Origin: an uncultured SAR86 cluster bacterium | Lineage (GTDB): Bacteria; Pseudomonadota; Gammaproteobacteria; Magnimaribacterales; D2472 | Assembly: GCA_902520725.1 (NCBI GenBank) | Contig: CABYPB010000001.1 | Location: 1 to 64,000 of the forward strand | Direction of reading: 5' to 3' | Length of the DNA stretch: 64,000 bases | Part shown: positions 42,762 through 51,922 of the stretch, one piece after another | Position numbering within the stretch: position 1 is the stretch's first letter | How the letters are laid out: each line of letters starts with the position of its first letter | Program-made: the position numbers and the translations under genes | The notes under the pieces: model-generated | What the model saw: only the letters and a program-made list of their open reading frames with translations | Told to the model about the DNA's origin: nothing | The model's database searches: none

Positions 42762-43545
42762 TGAAATTATAATCTTTGGGGCACTTGGAATTCTGGCTGG
42801 CTTGTTGGCAGGAATGTTTGGCATTGGAGGAGGCTTAATTATTGTTCCAGTTCTCATTGGAACATTTTTAAGCCTGGGGTTTGAAAATGAAATAATTGTT
42901 CATCTATCTATTGGTACATCTATATCGTGCATTATATTTACAGGCTTAGCATCAGCAAATGCGCATAGTAAAAAAGAGTCTATTGATTTTAATCAGTTTA
43001 AGCCTGTCGCAATTGGTATTGCATTTGGAGCACTTGGTGGTGCCCTTTTTGCTGTTGAGATTGAAGGCTTAATTCTTAAGTTTTCTATTGCAGTATTTAT
43101 TTTGTTAGTGGGTATACAAATACTTTTTGATATAGAAATTTCTTCTAAAAAAATTAGCTCGACTAAACCTAAATCAATTTTTGCTGGTTCTGTCATTGGA
43201 TTTCTATCATCAATACTTGGTATAGGTGGTGGTACTTTTTCAGTTCCTTACTTTAGATCATTAGGACTAAAATTAACTTCTGCAATCGGAACATCGGCTG
43301 CTTGTGGTGTTCCTATAGCAATTTTTGGAACAATAGGTTACATCATAGCTGGATCTAATGTTATTGAACTTCCTTATTTAAGTCTAGGTTATGTATACTT
43401 ACCTGCGCTATTTGGTGTTTCAATAACAAGTATATTTGCAGCAAAGTACGGAGCTGATCTTGCACATTATTTGTCGCAAGAGGCTTTAAGAAAACTCATG
43501 TCTGCATGGTTTTTTATAATATCAATCTATATGTTTTTAGTATGA
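42754..43545 (+). CDS. TauE/SafE-family membrane transporter
   Basis: A 263-aa protein with about eight membrane segments and two related halves: GMFGIGGGLIIVPVL near the start and SSILGIGGGTFSVPYF in the second. This family exports or imports sulfonates, sulfite or related anions; the substrate is not predictable from sequence alone. It overlaps lgt by 4 bp (ATGA). Confidence 0.88.
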   Translation: MFDEIIIFGALGILAGLLAGMFGIGGGLIIVPVLIGTFLSLGFENEIIVHLSIGTSISCIIFTGLASANAHSKKESIDFNQFKPVAIGIAFGALGGALFAVEIEGLILKFSIAVFILLVGIQILFDIEISSKKISSTKPKSIFAGSVIGFLSSILGIGGGTFSVPYFRSLGLKLTSAIGTSAACGVPIAIFGTIGYIIAGSNVIELPYLSLGYVYLPALFGVSITSIFAAKYGADLAHYLSQEALRKLMSAWFFIISIYMFLV

Positions 43546-44339
43546 TTATCGAGTTATCAGATTTTTTTAATAACCCAAGCTTAGTAGAATTGGGTCCAAT
43601 AAAAATTCAGTATTATGCTGTTACATGGCTTTTATCTGCTGTTTTAATTTATCTATTCTTAAGAAACAACAAAATTGTTAAAGAGATTGGGCTTAGTAAT
43701 GAAGAAGTGAATGATATGGTATTTTTATATGGTTTATTTTTTGGTGCTATGTGTGGTGGTAGGATTGGGTACATGCTTTTTTATGGTACTGATCAATTAA
43801 TTAATGACCCATTTTCTTTATTTTATATTTGGCAAGGAGGTCTTAGTTTCCATGGTGGTCTCTTAGGAGTAATTGTTAGTCTTATAATATTTTGTAAGAA
43901 AAAGAATATAGAGTTCCTTAGACTAACGGATGGTGTTGCATTATCAATGCCTATTGGTCTTGGACTCGTAAGAATAGGCAATTTTTTAAACGGTGAATTA
44001 TTTGGTAAGGCCACAAATGCAGAGTGGGGTTTTATATTTCCAACGGATCCTTTTGGGATCACAAGGCATCCTTCTCAACTATACGAAAGTTTAGGTGAAG
44101 GATTATTGCTGTTTCTAATACTTTTATTCATAAGTCAAAAGACTAATATTAAAGGTATTGTTTCTTCATCATTTCTTATCTTTTATGGCTCAATAAGATT
44201 TATAATTGAATTCTATAGACAGCCTGATACACACATAGGTTACGTAGCTTTTGATTTTATAAGCATGGGTCAATTATTATGCTTGCCGATGATTGTTATT
44301 GGTTTTGTAATATTACTCTATTCTAGGAAGAACGCATGA
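43542..44339 (+). CDS. lgt: Prolipoprotein diacylglyceryl transferase Lgt
   Basis: Adds diacylglycerol to the lipobox cysteine of prolipoproteins in the inner membrane. The signature GRIGYMLFYG, QGGLSFHGGLLGV, RIGNFLNGELFGKAT and HPSQLYESLGEG are visible in a 265-aa multi-pass protein. The start at 43542 (MIIELSDF) overlaps the previous stop and is preferred over the track start. The lgt-thyA-folA order is common in gammaproteobacteria. The M2 peptidase in this window carries a lipobox it could process. Confidence 0.96.
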   Translation: MIIELSDFFNNPSLVELGPIKIQYYAVTWLLSAVLIYLFLRNNKIVKEIGLSNEEVNDMVFLYGLFFGAMCGGRIGYMLFYGTDQLINDPFSLFYIWQGGLSFHGGLLGVIVSLIIFCKKKNIEFLRLTDGVALSMPIGLGLVRIGNFLNGELFGKATNAEWGFIFPTDPFGITRHPSQLYESLGEGLLLFLILLFISQKTNIKGIVSSSFLIFYGSIRFIIEFYRQPDTHIGYVAFDFISMGQLLCLPMIVIGFVILLYSRKNA

Positions 44340-45199
44340 AAGCATATTTAGATCTTTTACAATTCATACTTGATAATGGTGAAGAAAGAGATGACAGAAC
44401 TAATACTGGAACGATATCTTCTTTTGGACATCAATTAGAATTTGATTTAACTCATGGATTTCCTGCTGTTACAACAAAGTCCCTTGCATGGAAAGGTGTG
44501 GTTTCAGAATTATTATGGTTCTTGGAAGGATCTAATGATGAAAGAAGGTTAGCAGAAATTAGATTCAATAAAGATAGATCTGAACTTACTGATCTAGACA
44601 AATATTCAACAATTTGGACTGATAATGCAGACAAACAAGGCAAGGAGCTGGGTTACGAAAACAATGATTTTAGAAAGATTCTTGGTCCAGTATATGGGGT
44701 GCAGTGGAGAAACTGGGCTGGGATAGATCAAATTAATGACTTAATAAAAGGATTGAAAAATAATCCATATAGCAGAAGACATATCCTATCAGCTTGGAAC
44801 GTTGGTGAAATTGATAGAATGGCGCTTCCTCCATGTCATGTTGTGACTCAATTTTATGTAAATAAAGATTCTATTAGTTGTCATATGTATCAAAGAAGTG
44901 CAGATATGTTTTTGGGTGTTCCCTTTAATATTGCAAGCTATGCCCTGCTTCTATCAATATTAGCTGAAATTTTAGATCTGAAACCGAAGAGGTTTATTCA
45001 TTCATTTGGAGATGCTCATATTTATAAAAATTCTTTAGATCAGGTTAAAGAACAAATCTCAAGGACTCCAAAATCGTTACCTAAATTAGTTATTCCAAAG
45101 CTTAATTCTCTTGATGATCTTAAAGAATGTGTGATAGATGATTTTAGCTTAGATGGATATGATCCACATCCTGCAATTAAAGCGAAAATGGCTGTATAA
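44336..45199 (+). CDS. thyA: Thymidylate synthase ThyA
   Basis: Methylates dUMP to dTMP using methylene-tetrahydrofolate. DRTNTGTISSFGHQLEFDL, the catalytic cysteine in LPPCHVVTQFYV, and QRSADMFLGVPFNIASYALL are present, with HIYKNSLDQVKEQ near the end. 287 aa is a little longer than E. coli (264), the extra residues lying in the region before GPVYGVQWR. It overlaps lgt by 4 bp and adjoins folA, which regenerates its product dihydrofolate. Confidence 0.97.
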   Translation: MKAYLDLLQFILDNGEERDDRTNTGTISSFGHQLEFDLTHGFPAVTTKSLAWKGVVSELLWFLEGSNDERRLAEIRFNKDRSELTDLDKYSTIWTDNADKQGKELGYENNDFRKILGPVYGVQWRNWAGIDQINDLIKGLKNNPYSRRHILSAWNVGEIDRMALPPCHVVTQFYVNKDSISCHMYQRSADMFLGVPFNIASYALLLSILAEILDLKPKRFIHSFGDAHIYKNSLDQVKEQISRTPKSLPKLVIPKLNSLDDLKECVIDDFSLDGYDPHPAIKAKMAV

Positions 45200-45706
45200 A
45201 TGAAAGTAATATCTCATGTAGTTGCTCTATCAAATAACAGTGTTATTGGTGTTGATAATAACCTTCCGTGGAATCTTAAGACTGACCTGTTGCATTTTAA
45301 AGAATATACAACAAATAAGATTATTATAATGGGAAGAAAAACATATGAGTCTATTGGCAAGCCATTACCTAATAGAGTTAATTACGTAGTATCAACTACT
45401 ATTGATCAAATTGAGGGTGCTTTTGTATTTAAAAGTACGCAGGATGCTATTGATGATGCAATCGATTATTGTGAAAAAGAAAACAAAAAAGAAATTGTGA
45501 TAATTGGAGGCGGCTTTCTTTTTAAAGATACCCTGCCCGTAACCAATAAATTAGTTTTAACGAAAGTCGATTGCGATATTGCAGGTGATGTATTTTATCC
45601 TGATATTGATTTTAGCGAATGGCAGGAGTTAAGTTCTGAAAGATTCTCAAAGGATTCAAATAACGATTATGATTTTATTGTATCGACCTACGAGAGAGTT
45701 ACGTAG
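45200..45706 (+). CDS. folA: Dihydrofolate reductase FolA
   Basis: Reduces dihydrofolate with NADPH. VVALSNNSVIGVDNNLPWNLKTDLLHFKEYT carries the catalytic acid and substrate site, IIMGRKTYESIGKPLPNRVNYVVS the cofactor site, and IIGGGFLFKDTLP the glycine pair. 168 aa is normal. The stop overlaps the end of the convergent TPR gene by 8 bp. A FolM-like reductase is also encoded in the window. Confidence 0.97.
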   Translation: MKVISHVVALSNNSVIGVDNNLPWNLKTDLLHFKEYTTNKIIIMGRKTYESIGKPLPNRVNYVVSTTIDQIEGAFVFKSTQDAIDDAIDYCEKENKKEIVIIGGGFLFKDTLPVTNKLVLTKVDCDIAGDVFYPDIDFSEWQELSSERFSKDSNNDYDFIVSTYERVT

Positions 45707-47105
45707 AATTCATTTGGATATAATCTCTTCTTAGAGCTAAATTTTTAACTCTAATTTCCTCATTCTCTGTATACTTAATCCAATTATTTGCTTGTTGTTT
45801 AATCTTCTTATCTTTATCCCTTGCAGCTATTCTAAAATTTTTCTTAGCATTATCAAACTCTTGCAACTCAAAATATACTTGTCCAAGTGTTAGATAGACA
45901 GGAGATAATTTTTTAATCTTCCCTTTTTCAAGTCCTTTGTTTATTGCCCCGGCTGCCTCTTCAAGTCTGTCTTCTGATAAATATAAGTTACCTAACAAAA
46001 CATATGATTCGCCATCTTTAGACATCTTTGCTGCCTTCTCAAGAATAGGTATTGCTCTATCAATTTCCTGAGCCATTCTCCAAGCATCAGCTAAAAGTTT
46101 TAAATTTTTCTCAGTATCCTTAACAACAGGAACTATTTTTTCTTCCTCAGTTTTTTCATCAACTATTGTTATCATTTTTTTCTGGCCATTTTCAAAAACT
46201 TCAGCAGCCCAATATGGATTTTGGTTTAAAAGAAGTAATTGAGTAAGTGCCAAATATTCTGATTCTCTGTTTAGAAAATCTTTTTGATAAGCAGCTTTCA
46301 ACGTGATCATATAATCTCTTTCTCTTCCTAATTGGCCATAGCCTCCACCAAGTTGAATGAAATATTGTTTTTTAGGGAATAAATTTACAAGAATTTCATA
46401 GATGTCTATTTGTCTTAATAAAGATTCTTTTTCTCCTATTTCTTCTTTCATCTCTCCTATGCTAGCAGCCATAATCACATACCAATTTTCTCTTGGTTTA
46501 TAGCCTTCTTCTTCTGCCATAGTTACAGCAGTTTCCATTGATGATAAAGCTTTTTTAAAGTTTCCTGTTTGATAATATGCTTGTCCAAGAAGTGAATATG
46601 ATTGTGCGGTTACTGTTTCAACCTCACTCATCCACTGAAGAATTAACTCAATCCCTTTTGCATAATTTTCTTGTAATAGATTAAGCTGAGCAAGAGAAAG
46701 AAGTGCCTGGACTCTCAAACCTATGGTTACTTCTGGCTCATTAATTAATCTTGAATAAGCATCCATGGCCTTTGGATAATCTCCGTCTTGAAAGTAAACA
46801 AATGCCCAAGCGTTCCACATTACAGAACGGTCATAGCTTTTTAAGTTAGCCATATCATTTCTTAGCTCAGTAAGAATAGATAAAACAATCTGCATATCTG
46901 GTGCTGGCTCACCTTTTTCGTCGACAACTTCAAGAGCTTCATAGACTTTTGCCATTTTTTTTGCAGTAGAGCTTTGAAGAGCCCTAGCTTTTTTATACTT
47001 TATGGGTTTTTTATCTGTTTGAGATTGAGCTTCAATAGAAATAGGAGTTACTATAAAAAATGCTGCTAATAGTGAAAATAAACAAATTGAAATCTTATTA
47101 TTCAT
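45699..47105 (-). CDS. Secreted TPR-repeat protein of the TonB cluster
   Basis: A 468-aa protein with signal peptide (MNNKISICLFSLLAAFFIVTPISIEAQS) and several tetratricopeptide repeats (for example around YFQDGDYPKAMDAYSRLI, YYQTGNFKKALSSMETAV, YLSEDRLEEAAGAINKGL, YFELQEFDNAKKNFRIAA). It is the last gene of the DUF3450-ExbB-ExbB-ExbD-TonB run (5-bp gap). TPR proteins accompany such TonB systems in Vibrio and other marine bacteria, where they may link to the outer membrane. The partner is unknown. Confidence 0.85.
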   Translation of the reverse strand: MNNKISICLFSLLAAFFIVTPISIEAQSQTDKKPIKYKKARALQSSTAKKMAKVYEALEVVDEKGEPAPDMQIVLSILTELRNDMANLKSYDRSVMWNAWAFVYFQDGDYPKAMDAYSRLINEPEVTIGLRVQALLSLAQLNLLQENYAKGIELILQWMSEVETVTAQSYSLLGQAYYQTGNFKKALSSMETAVTMAEEEGYKPRENWYVIMAASIGEMKEEIGEKESLLRQIDIYEILVNLFPKKQYFIQLGGGYGQLGRERDYMITLKAAYQKDFLNRESEYLALTQLLLLNQNPYWAAEVFENGQKKMITIVDEKTEEEKIVPVVKDTEKNLKLLADAWRMAQEIDRAIPILEKAAKMSKDGESYVLLGNLYLSEDRLEEAAGAINKGLEKGKIKKLSPVYLTLGQVYFELQEFDNAKKNFRIAARDKDKKIKQQANNWIKYTENEEIRVKNLALRRDYIQMNST

Positions 47106-47110
47106 AACTT

Positions 47111-47812
47111 TTAACCATCATCTAATACATATGTAAATCTATGCAATACGCCATCAACTGGAACTGCCTTGCCATCTACTATCTTAGGTTTATATTTTAA
47201 TTTTAAAGCAGCTCTTGCTGATGCACTATTAAACATTGTGCAAGGCCTAAATTCAGTAGCAGGATCATTTGGATCACTATTTGCACAGTATCCTTCTAGT
47301 GCAACAGCATTCTCAACACTTCCTGTATCTGTGATGGTAAATTCCACCAAAGCATATCCCATTGTGCCTCTCTCCTGAGCTCTTCTTGGATATATCGGAA
47401 CTACTTTAAATAGAGGTATATATTCGCCGTCTCTGAAGAAAGACCCACCTGCATTAAAGTTTGCTTTAGGTTTAGCAATAGAAACATCTAATCCAGTCAA
47501 AGGTGCTAAATCTAATTCAGGTTGTGCAATATCTTCTGGTTGTTCATCAGGCTTATCTGGTTTATCAATTTCTGTCATAAAAGTGTCGATTTCTCTTTCA
47601 GGCATTACAACATCTGCTAGTTTTACCGATGTATCTTCCTTTAGACCGCTATCTCCTAGAGAAATCAATATAACCATTATAAAAAATAGTGCTAATGTAA
47701 TTAAAGATGAAAAACCTATGCCTGCTGCATATCTATTAGCATTAAATGCTTTAACATAAACCGCATGAATTGGTTTAGTAAAGGTGTTAATAGCTGCAAA
47801 AACTTGTTCCAT
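47111..47812 (-). CDS. tonB: TonB-family energy transducer
   Basis: A 233-aa protein: an N-terminal membrane segment (about 32-52), an acidic/proline linker (DKPDKPDEQPEDIAQPELD) shorter than in classic TonB, and a TonB C-terminal domain (about 150-233, PIYPRRAQERGTMGYALVEFTITDTGSVENA). It carries proton-motive energy from ExbB-ExbD to outer-membrane receptors. It is in an operon with exbB/exbD; no TonB-dependent receptor is in the window. Confidence 0.92.
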   Translation of the reverse strand: MEQVFAAINTFTKPIHAVYVKAFNANRYAAGIGFSSLITLALFFIMVILISLGDSGLKEDTSVKLADVVMPEREIDTFMTEIDKPDKPDEQPEDIAQPELDLAPLTGLDVSIAKPKANFNAGGSFFRDGEYIPLFKVVPIYPRRAQERGTMGYALVEFTITDTGSVENAVALEGYCANSDPNDPATEFRPCTMFNSASARAALKLKYKPKIVDGKAVPVDGVLHRFTYVLDDG

Positions 47813-47815
47813 AAA

Positions 47816-48226
47816 TTATTTAGGTTCTGATGCTAATGATATTGCGCTAACTCCAGCTTCTCTAGCTCCATCCATAACTTTAATTATCGTATCAGCAACT
47901 GCTTTTTCATCGGCCTGAATAACAACTGACCCCTTTGGATTATCTGCTAGCATTTTTACAACATTAGCTTTTACCTGTCTTACATCAATTCTTCTTCCAT
48001 CCATCCACACCTCATCATTCGCACCAACAGCAATTAGGATTGCTGCGTTTTCTTGTGTTTCGGCAGTATCAGAATCAGGTCTGTTAATCTCAAGACCAGG
48101 TTCTTTTATAAAATTTGCTGTAACAATGAAGAAAATAAGCATGATGAAAACAACATCAAGCATTGGAGTTAAATTTATTTCACTTTCTTCATCTTTTACT
48201 GCAGTGCTTATTGCATTTCTTCTCAT
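47816..48226 (-). CDS. exbD: ExbD/TolR-type biopolymer transport protein
   Basis: A 136-aa protein with one membrane segment (about 24-43, LTPMLDVVFIMLIFFIVTANF) containing the conserved aspartate that takes part in proton flow, and a periplasmic domain (about 60-136). The N-terminus is short and basic. It forms the stator with ExbB and lies 10 bp after exbB and 3 bp before tonB. Confidence 0.94.
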   Translation of the reverse strand: MRRNAISTAVKDEESEINLTPMLDVVFIMLIFFIVTANFIKEPGLEINRPDSDTAETQENAAILIAVGANDEVWMDGRRIDVRQVKANVVKMLADNPKGSVVIQADEKAVADTIIKVMDGAREAGVSAISLASEPK

Positions 48227-48236
48227 TTAATATCTC

Positions 48237-48767
48237 CTATAGTTCTCTTTTAATTAATTCTCTTAAATCATTTGTATGTCTATCTGATGCACTACTTAGG
48301 TATATACTAGCAAAAACTCCTGAAAGCGCGACAACCATTCCTGCCATAGTAGGAAGTGTTGCTTTAGAAACTCCGCCTGCCATTGCCCTTGCATCGCCCC
48401 CACCGTTAAAAGCCATCACTTGGAATACTTCTATCATCCCAGTTACTGTTCCTAAAAGTCCAAACAGCGGGGCTAAGACTACGCATGTCTGAATTATTGA
48501 AAGATTGCGATTAATCTCTACCTTGGCTTGAGAAACCATCTTTTCACGTATTTGAAGAGCATGCCAAGAAGTTTTGTCAGCTCTATTATTCCATTTACTT
48601 GCAAGATCTTGAACATAAAATTCATGTCCATGAGAAAAATACCATATTCTTTCGAATATCATTGCCCACATAAAAAATACTAGTATAGCAATTAACCAAA
48701 GCACGCTACCGCCAGCTTCCATAAAGTCCCTTATGGAAGAGAATGCTTCAGAAATAGCAAATAGCAT
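48237..48767 (-). CDS. exbB: ExbB/TolQ-type proton channel protein
   Basis: A 176-aa membrane protein of the MotA/TolQ/ExbB family. An N-terminal segment (VLWLIAILVFFMWAMIFERIWYF), then the long conserved pair with VVLAPLFGLLGTVTGMIEVF and ATLPTMAGMVVALSGVFASIYL. It resembles the shorter ExbB2 of Vibrio-type systems. A second, longer family member (48777-50168) precedes it. Confidence 0.93.
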   Translation of the reverse strand: MLFAISEAFSSIRDFMEAGGSVLWLIAILVFFMWAMIFERIWYFSHGHEFYVQDLASKWNNRADKTSWHALQIREKMVSQAKVEINRNLSIIQTCVVLAPLFGLLGTVTGMIEVFQVMAFNGGGDARAMAGGVSKATLPTMAGMVVALSGVFASIYLSSASDRHTNDLRELIKREL

Positions 48768-48776
48768 GATTAATTA

Positions 48777-50168
48777 TTAATTATTGCCTTCTGCACGCTC
48801 AGCAAGAATACCAGTACTTTGTTCCTCAAGAACACTGATTATTCCCTTAGCGGATGAAGCAGTAAATGAGTGCAATAACGTTGTAGGAATAGCAACTAAT
48901 AAACCTAGAACAGTTGTCACAAGAGCTTGTGAAATACCACCAGCCATTAATTTTGGATCTCCCGTTCCGTATAGAGTAATCATCTGGAATGTTACGATCA
49001 TACCAGTAACTGTTCCAAGCAAACCAGCTAGAGGAGCAACCACAGAAATAATCCTTACTGCGCCAATCCCCCTTTCAATTGAGGGCCTTTCAGCCATGAT
49101 TGCTTCTGCAAGTTTTAACTCTAATGTATCTATATCTTTATTAAAGTTTTCTTCTCCAACCTTTAGAACTCTGCCTAAAGGATTTCTTTCATCAACAGTT
49201 TTAGAATTAGATTGAGCTTTAACAGATCTGCCTAGGACATATAAACTCCAAAGTTTCCAAAAAGCTATTCCAATACCTATTAAACCAACGAATATGATTG
49301 CATAACCTACCTCTCTACCCTGAGCTGCTCTTTCAGCCAAAGATGGAGTTTGTATTAGATTAGCTAAGAGGCTTCCACCAGTTGGTCCCGTTGGATCTAC
49401 ACCAAATTTAACTTCTTCACCAACTTCAGCTTGTCCAACTTTTTTAGCAGTCTTTGTATAACGACCAGCAGGTTGTCTTGGTAAGAATGCGTATTGGCCA
49501 GATGCTGATACATATTCAAGATATTTACCATCACATACAGCATTAAATAGACCTACTCTTGTTACATTACACATAGATGATTCTCCATCTACATCAATAA
49601 CCGTTGTCTCAAAGGAAACTACTTGACCACTAGCTACCATTTCTCTTTGAAGTTCATACCACAGACCTTCTATTTCTCTGATGGTTGGTAATTCTGTTGT
49701 TTCAGACATCTTAGAGGTTAGGTCATTTAAAAAACTAACTCTTTCAAGACCGTATTGCGCACTAGTTAGAGAGCCTGAAAATTGAACAGCTGCCTCACCA
49801 GCAGAGCTTTGTAGGTGCCCAAATAATTCTACTAAAGAACCTAGTTCTTTCTGATAAGCTTCTTCTTTAACTCTAAGGATTTCTTCATTCTTTTTGTACT
49901 CTGCTTCTAGTTGATCGGCAATTCTTTCCTGTCTTGCAAGCTCTCTCTTTTCAGCTGCAAGAATTTCAGCTTGCTTATTTTTATTTGCCATAAATCTGGC
50001 TTCTCTTTTAGAATTTTCTGTTTGTTCTGCTGTCTTTCCTTCTTTAACAAGCATTAACAAAGCTTCAACTGTTGAAACTTCAACAGCCTCATCTTCTGAA
50101 TCTTGAGCAAAAATAAAAGTATTAAAAGTTAAGGAAAGTATAAATAGTATTGATAAATAATTTCTCAT
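48777..50168 (-). CDS. TtpC-like ExbB family protein with periplasmic extension
   Basis: A 463-aa protein with a signal-like N-terminus (MRNYLSILFILSLTFNTFIFAQD), a coiled-coil region (about 50-125), a periplasmic middle, then the three ExbB/MotA membrane segments near the end (from about 285, including SVVAPLAGLLGTVTGMIVTFQMITLYGTGDPKLMAGGISQALVTT). Vibrio TtpC has this architecture and is needed by its TonB2 system. It overlaps the DUF3450 gene stop by one base. Confidence 0.9.
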   Translation of the reverse strand: MRNYLSILFILSLTFNTFIFAQDSEDEAVEVSTVEALLMLVKEGKTAEQTENSKREARFMANKNKQAEILAAEKRELARQERIADQLEAEYKKNEEILRVKEEAYQKELGSLVELFGHLQSSAGEAAVQFSGSLTSAQYGLERVSFLNDLTSKMSETTELPTIREIEGLWYELQREMVASGQVVSFETTVIDVDGESSMCNVTRVGLFNAVCDGKYLEYVSASGQYAFLPRQPAGRYTKTAKKVGQAEVGEEVKFGVDPTGPTGGSLLANLIQTPSLAERAAQGREVGYAIIFVGLIGIGIAFWKLWSLYVLGRSVKAQSNSKTVDERNPLGRVLKVGEENFNKDIDTLELKLAEAIMAERPSIERGIGAVRIISVVAPLAGLLGTVTGMIVTFQMITLYGTGDPKLMAGGISQALVTTVLGLLVAIPTTLLHSFTASSAKGIISVLEEQSTGILAERAEGNN

Positions 50169-50929
50169 TATACTTCTCCCTTGACAACAGGCATTAATAA
50201 CATGTCAGTTGGAATTAATTTTTTAGCCATTCTTATCCCATCTCTTATAGGCTTTCTGTAAGTGGAGGATAGTTCTTCCCATGTTCCAGTTTCGTTGTCC
50301 CATCTGCCGCTAGATCTTTCATCTTTTGTTTGATAGAACATACCAATTCTTCCAATTACTAGAATATTTACAACTGTTCCATCAGCAAGTTTATCTTCAT
50401 AGGTATCTATCTTTCTTCCATACTCTGCTTCAATGTTATAAGCTTCTAGCACTTGTCTTACTTGCTCTGAAGCAGTGACCTTAGGTTTTGCCAATGAAGA
50501 TCTAACTAAGTCTACTCGACCCCTTCTTTCTTCTTGTCTAAATGGAGTATCTAACGTTATTAGAGTTTCTAAAGTATCCAACATTTTCTGAGCTAGAGGA
50601 GGTATTTGTCTCTGCATTACAACAACGTTAACAAGTTGTTCATCAAGTTTATCCATCAAATCAAGCTGTGCTTGTATTTGGATTCTTTTTTGTTCGTTAT
50701 AAAGTTTAAGGCCTTCGACTTGTTTTGAGACAACTTTATATTCATTGACAATTTTGTCTGTTTGTCTTTCTGTTTGATCAATATTGTTTTGTGATGTTGC
50801 TGAAAGAGTTTGATTTTCTCTACCAACTTCTAAAACATTTTCCATATTTACTTCAATTTCATTTGCAAATACAGATGAACTGAAACAAATAATACCAGGC
50901 AAAAGTATGCCTATAATTAATTTAAGCAT
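50168..50929 (-). CDS. DUF3450 periplasmic protein of the TonB2-like system
   Basis: A 253-aa protein with signal peptide (MLKLIIGILLPGIICFSSSVFAN) and a long coiled coil (about 30-115, rich in Q and E) followed by LVRSSLAKPKVTASEQVRQVLEAYNIEAEYGRKIDTYE and FYQTKDERSSGRWDNETGTWEELSSTYRKPIRDGIRMAKKL, characteristic of DUF3450. It is the first gene of the ExbB/ExbD/TonB operon, as in Vibrio-type and other marine clusters. The molecular role is undefined. Confidence 0.88.
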   Translation of the reverse strand: MLKLIIGILLPGIICFSSSVFANEIEVNMENVLEVGRENQTLSATSQNNIDQTERQTDKIVNEYKVVSKQVEGLKLYNEQKRIQIQAQLDLMDKLDEQLVNVVVMQRQIPPLAQKMLDTLETLITLDTPFRQEERRGRVDLVRSSLAKPKVTASEQVRQVLEAYNIEAEYGRKIDTYEDKLADGTVVNILVIGRIGMFYQTKDERSSGRWDNETGTWEELSSTYRKPIRDGIRMAKKLIPTDMLLMPVVKGEV

Positions 50930-50950
50930 TATATATACTCCCTAAAGTTC

Positions 50951-50962
50951 GTTAATATTAAC
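50951..50962. repeat. Palindrome upstream of the TonB-cluster operon
   Basis: A perfect 12-bp palindrome GTTAATATTAAC sits about 22 bp upstream of the DUF3450 ATG, in the likely -10/operator zone of the minus-strand promoter. No Fur-box-like sequence was seen in the 139-bp gap 50930-51068. The rest of the gap is AT-rich and shows no terminator for the DUF1295 gene. Confidence 0.35.
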
Positions 50963-51068
50963 AGTCTGTGCTAAATAAATAAAACAATTTTGTATTTTTT
51001 TTGTATCGTTTAAATAAGAAAAACAAAGGCATTAAATTATATATTTCTTCTCAAATGAGCTAATTTGT

Positions 51069-51920
51069 TTAGAAAAATTTGAAGAATAAGGTAGGAGTAT
51101 TTTTCTTATAATCTTGATAATCAGGATTATCTCCCCATTTTATATCTCCTCTTGCTTCAAGCATTCTGACGCCACTTACATATACAAGCAGAAGATAAGT
51201 AAAAATCGGGGATATTAATGTTAAATATTGAAGTCCCTCCAAAGAAGAAAATGACATTACTGCTATGCCAGTCCATAAAACGATTTCTCCAAAATAGTTT
51301 GGATGTCTTGATCTTGCCCATAATCCGGAAGTTATAAACTTATCTTTATTTTCTTTATTTGCTCTAAACGCTGATTTCTGCTTATCCGCTATTACCTCAA
51401 CAACAAAGCCAAGAATAAATAAAGCTAGGCCAATATAGAAAAATGCATTCATAACCACGCCAGTAGTTGACGAAATAGCAGTTAATGCACACATGGAACA
51501 AAGTGAAACCCATAAACCTTGAAGAGTCCATGTCATAAAAAATTGTGAAGCAGATGGTTTGATAGATCTAAATCTTTTATCTTCACCATCATGATGAATT
51601 CTCATAAACAAAAAACTGCCCAGTCTTAACGCCCATAGCGAGATTAGTAAAACAATAGCAATATTCGCGACATTTAGGTTGGTGAATTGATTTGAAGAAA
51701 AGACTAATGAATACCAAATTACTGATAAATATGTCAGGCTACCTGTAAGATCATAAAACTTTTCTGTTTGAAAAACATATGCAGGTATAAATGCAATCCA
51801 TTGAATTGCAAAAGCCAGAAAAACCGAGTTATATACCAACTCAATGCCGGTTGCTACAGCTATGGAGATTGCTATAAAAAAAGCTGTTAGTGATATTAAT
51901 AAATTAGTTACTATCTTCAT
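51069..51920 (-). CDS. DUF1295 membrane protein (steroid-reductase/isoprenylcysteine-methyltransferase-like)
   Basis: A 283-aa multi-pass protein. The C-terminal block SGLWARSRHPNYFGEIVLWTGIAVMSFSSLEGLQY is the signature of DUF1295 and related steroid 5-alpha-reductase/ICMT-type membrane enzymes, with NADPH or SAM-like cofactor sites; activity cannot be settled. About seven membrane segments. The start at 51920 (MKIVTNLL) has GGAAC upstream; the track start at 51938 adds six residues. It begins just inside the end of the M2 peptidase gene. Confidence 0.85.
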   Translation of the reverse strand: MKIVTNLLISLTAFFIAISIAVATGIELVYNSVFLAFAIQWIAFIPAYVFQTEKFYDLTGSLTYLSVIWYSLVFSSNQFTNLNVANIAIVLLISLWALRLGSFLFMRIHHDGEDKRFRSIKPSASQFFMTWTLQGLWVSLCSMCALTAISSTTGVVMNAFFYIGLALFILGFVVEVIADKQKSAFRANKENKDKFITSGLWARSRHPNYFGEIVLWTGIAVMSFSSLEGLQYLTLISPIFTYLLLVYVSGVRMLEARGDIKWGDNPDYQDYKKNTPTLFFKFF

Positions 51921-51922
51921 AT

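Noticed and set aside
48784-49215. 143-aa plus-strand ORF opposite the TtpC-like gene
   Set aside because: Shadow of the minus-strand ExbB-family membrane domain; biased composition, no start signal.
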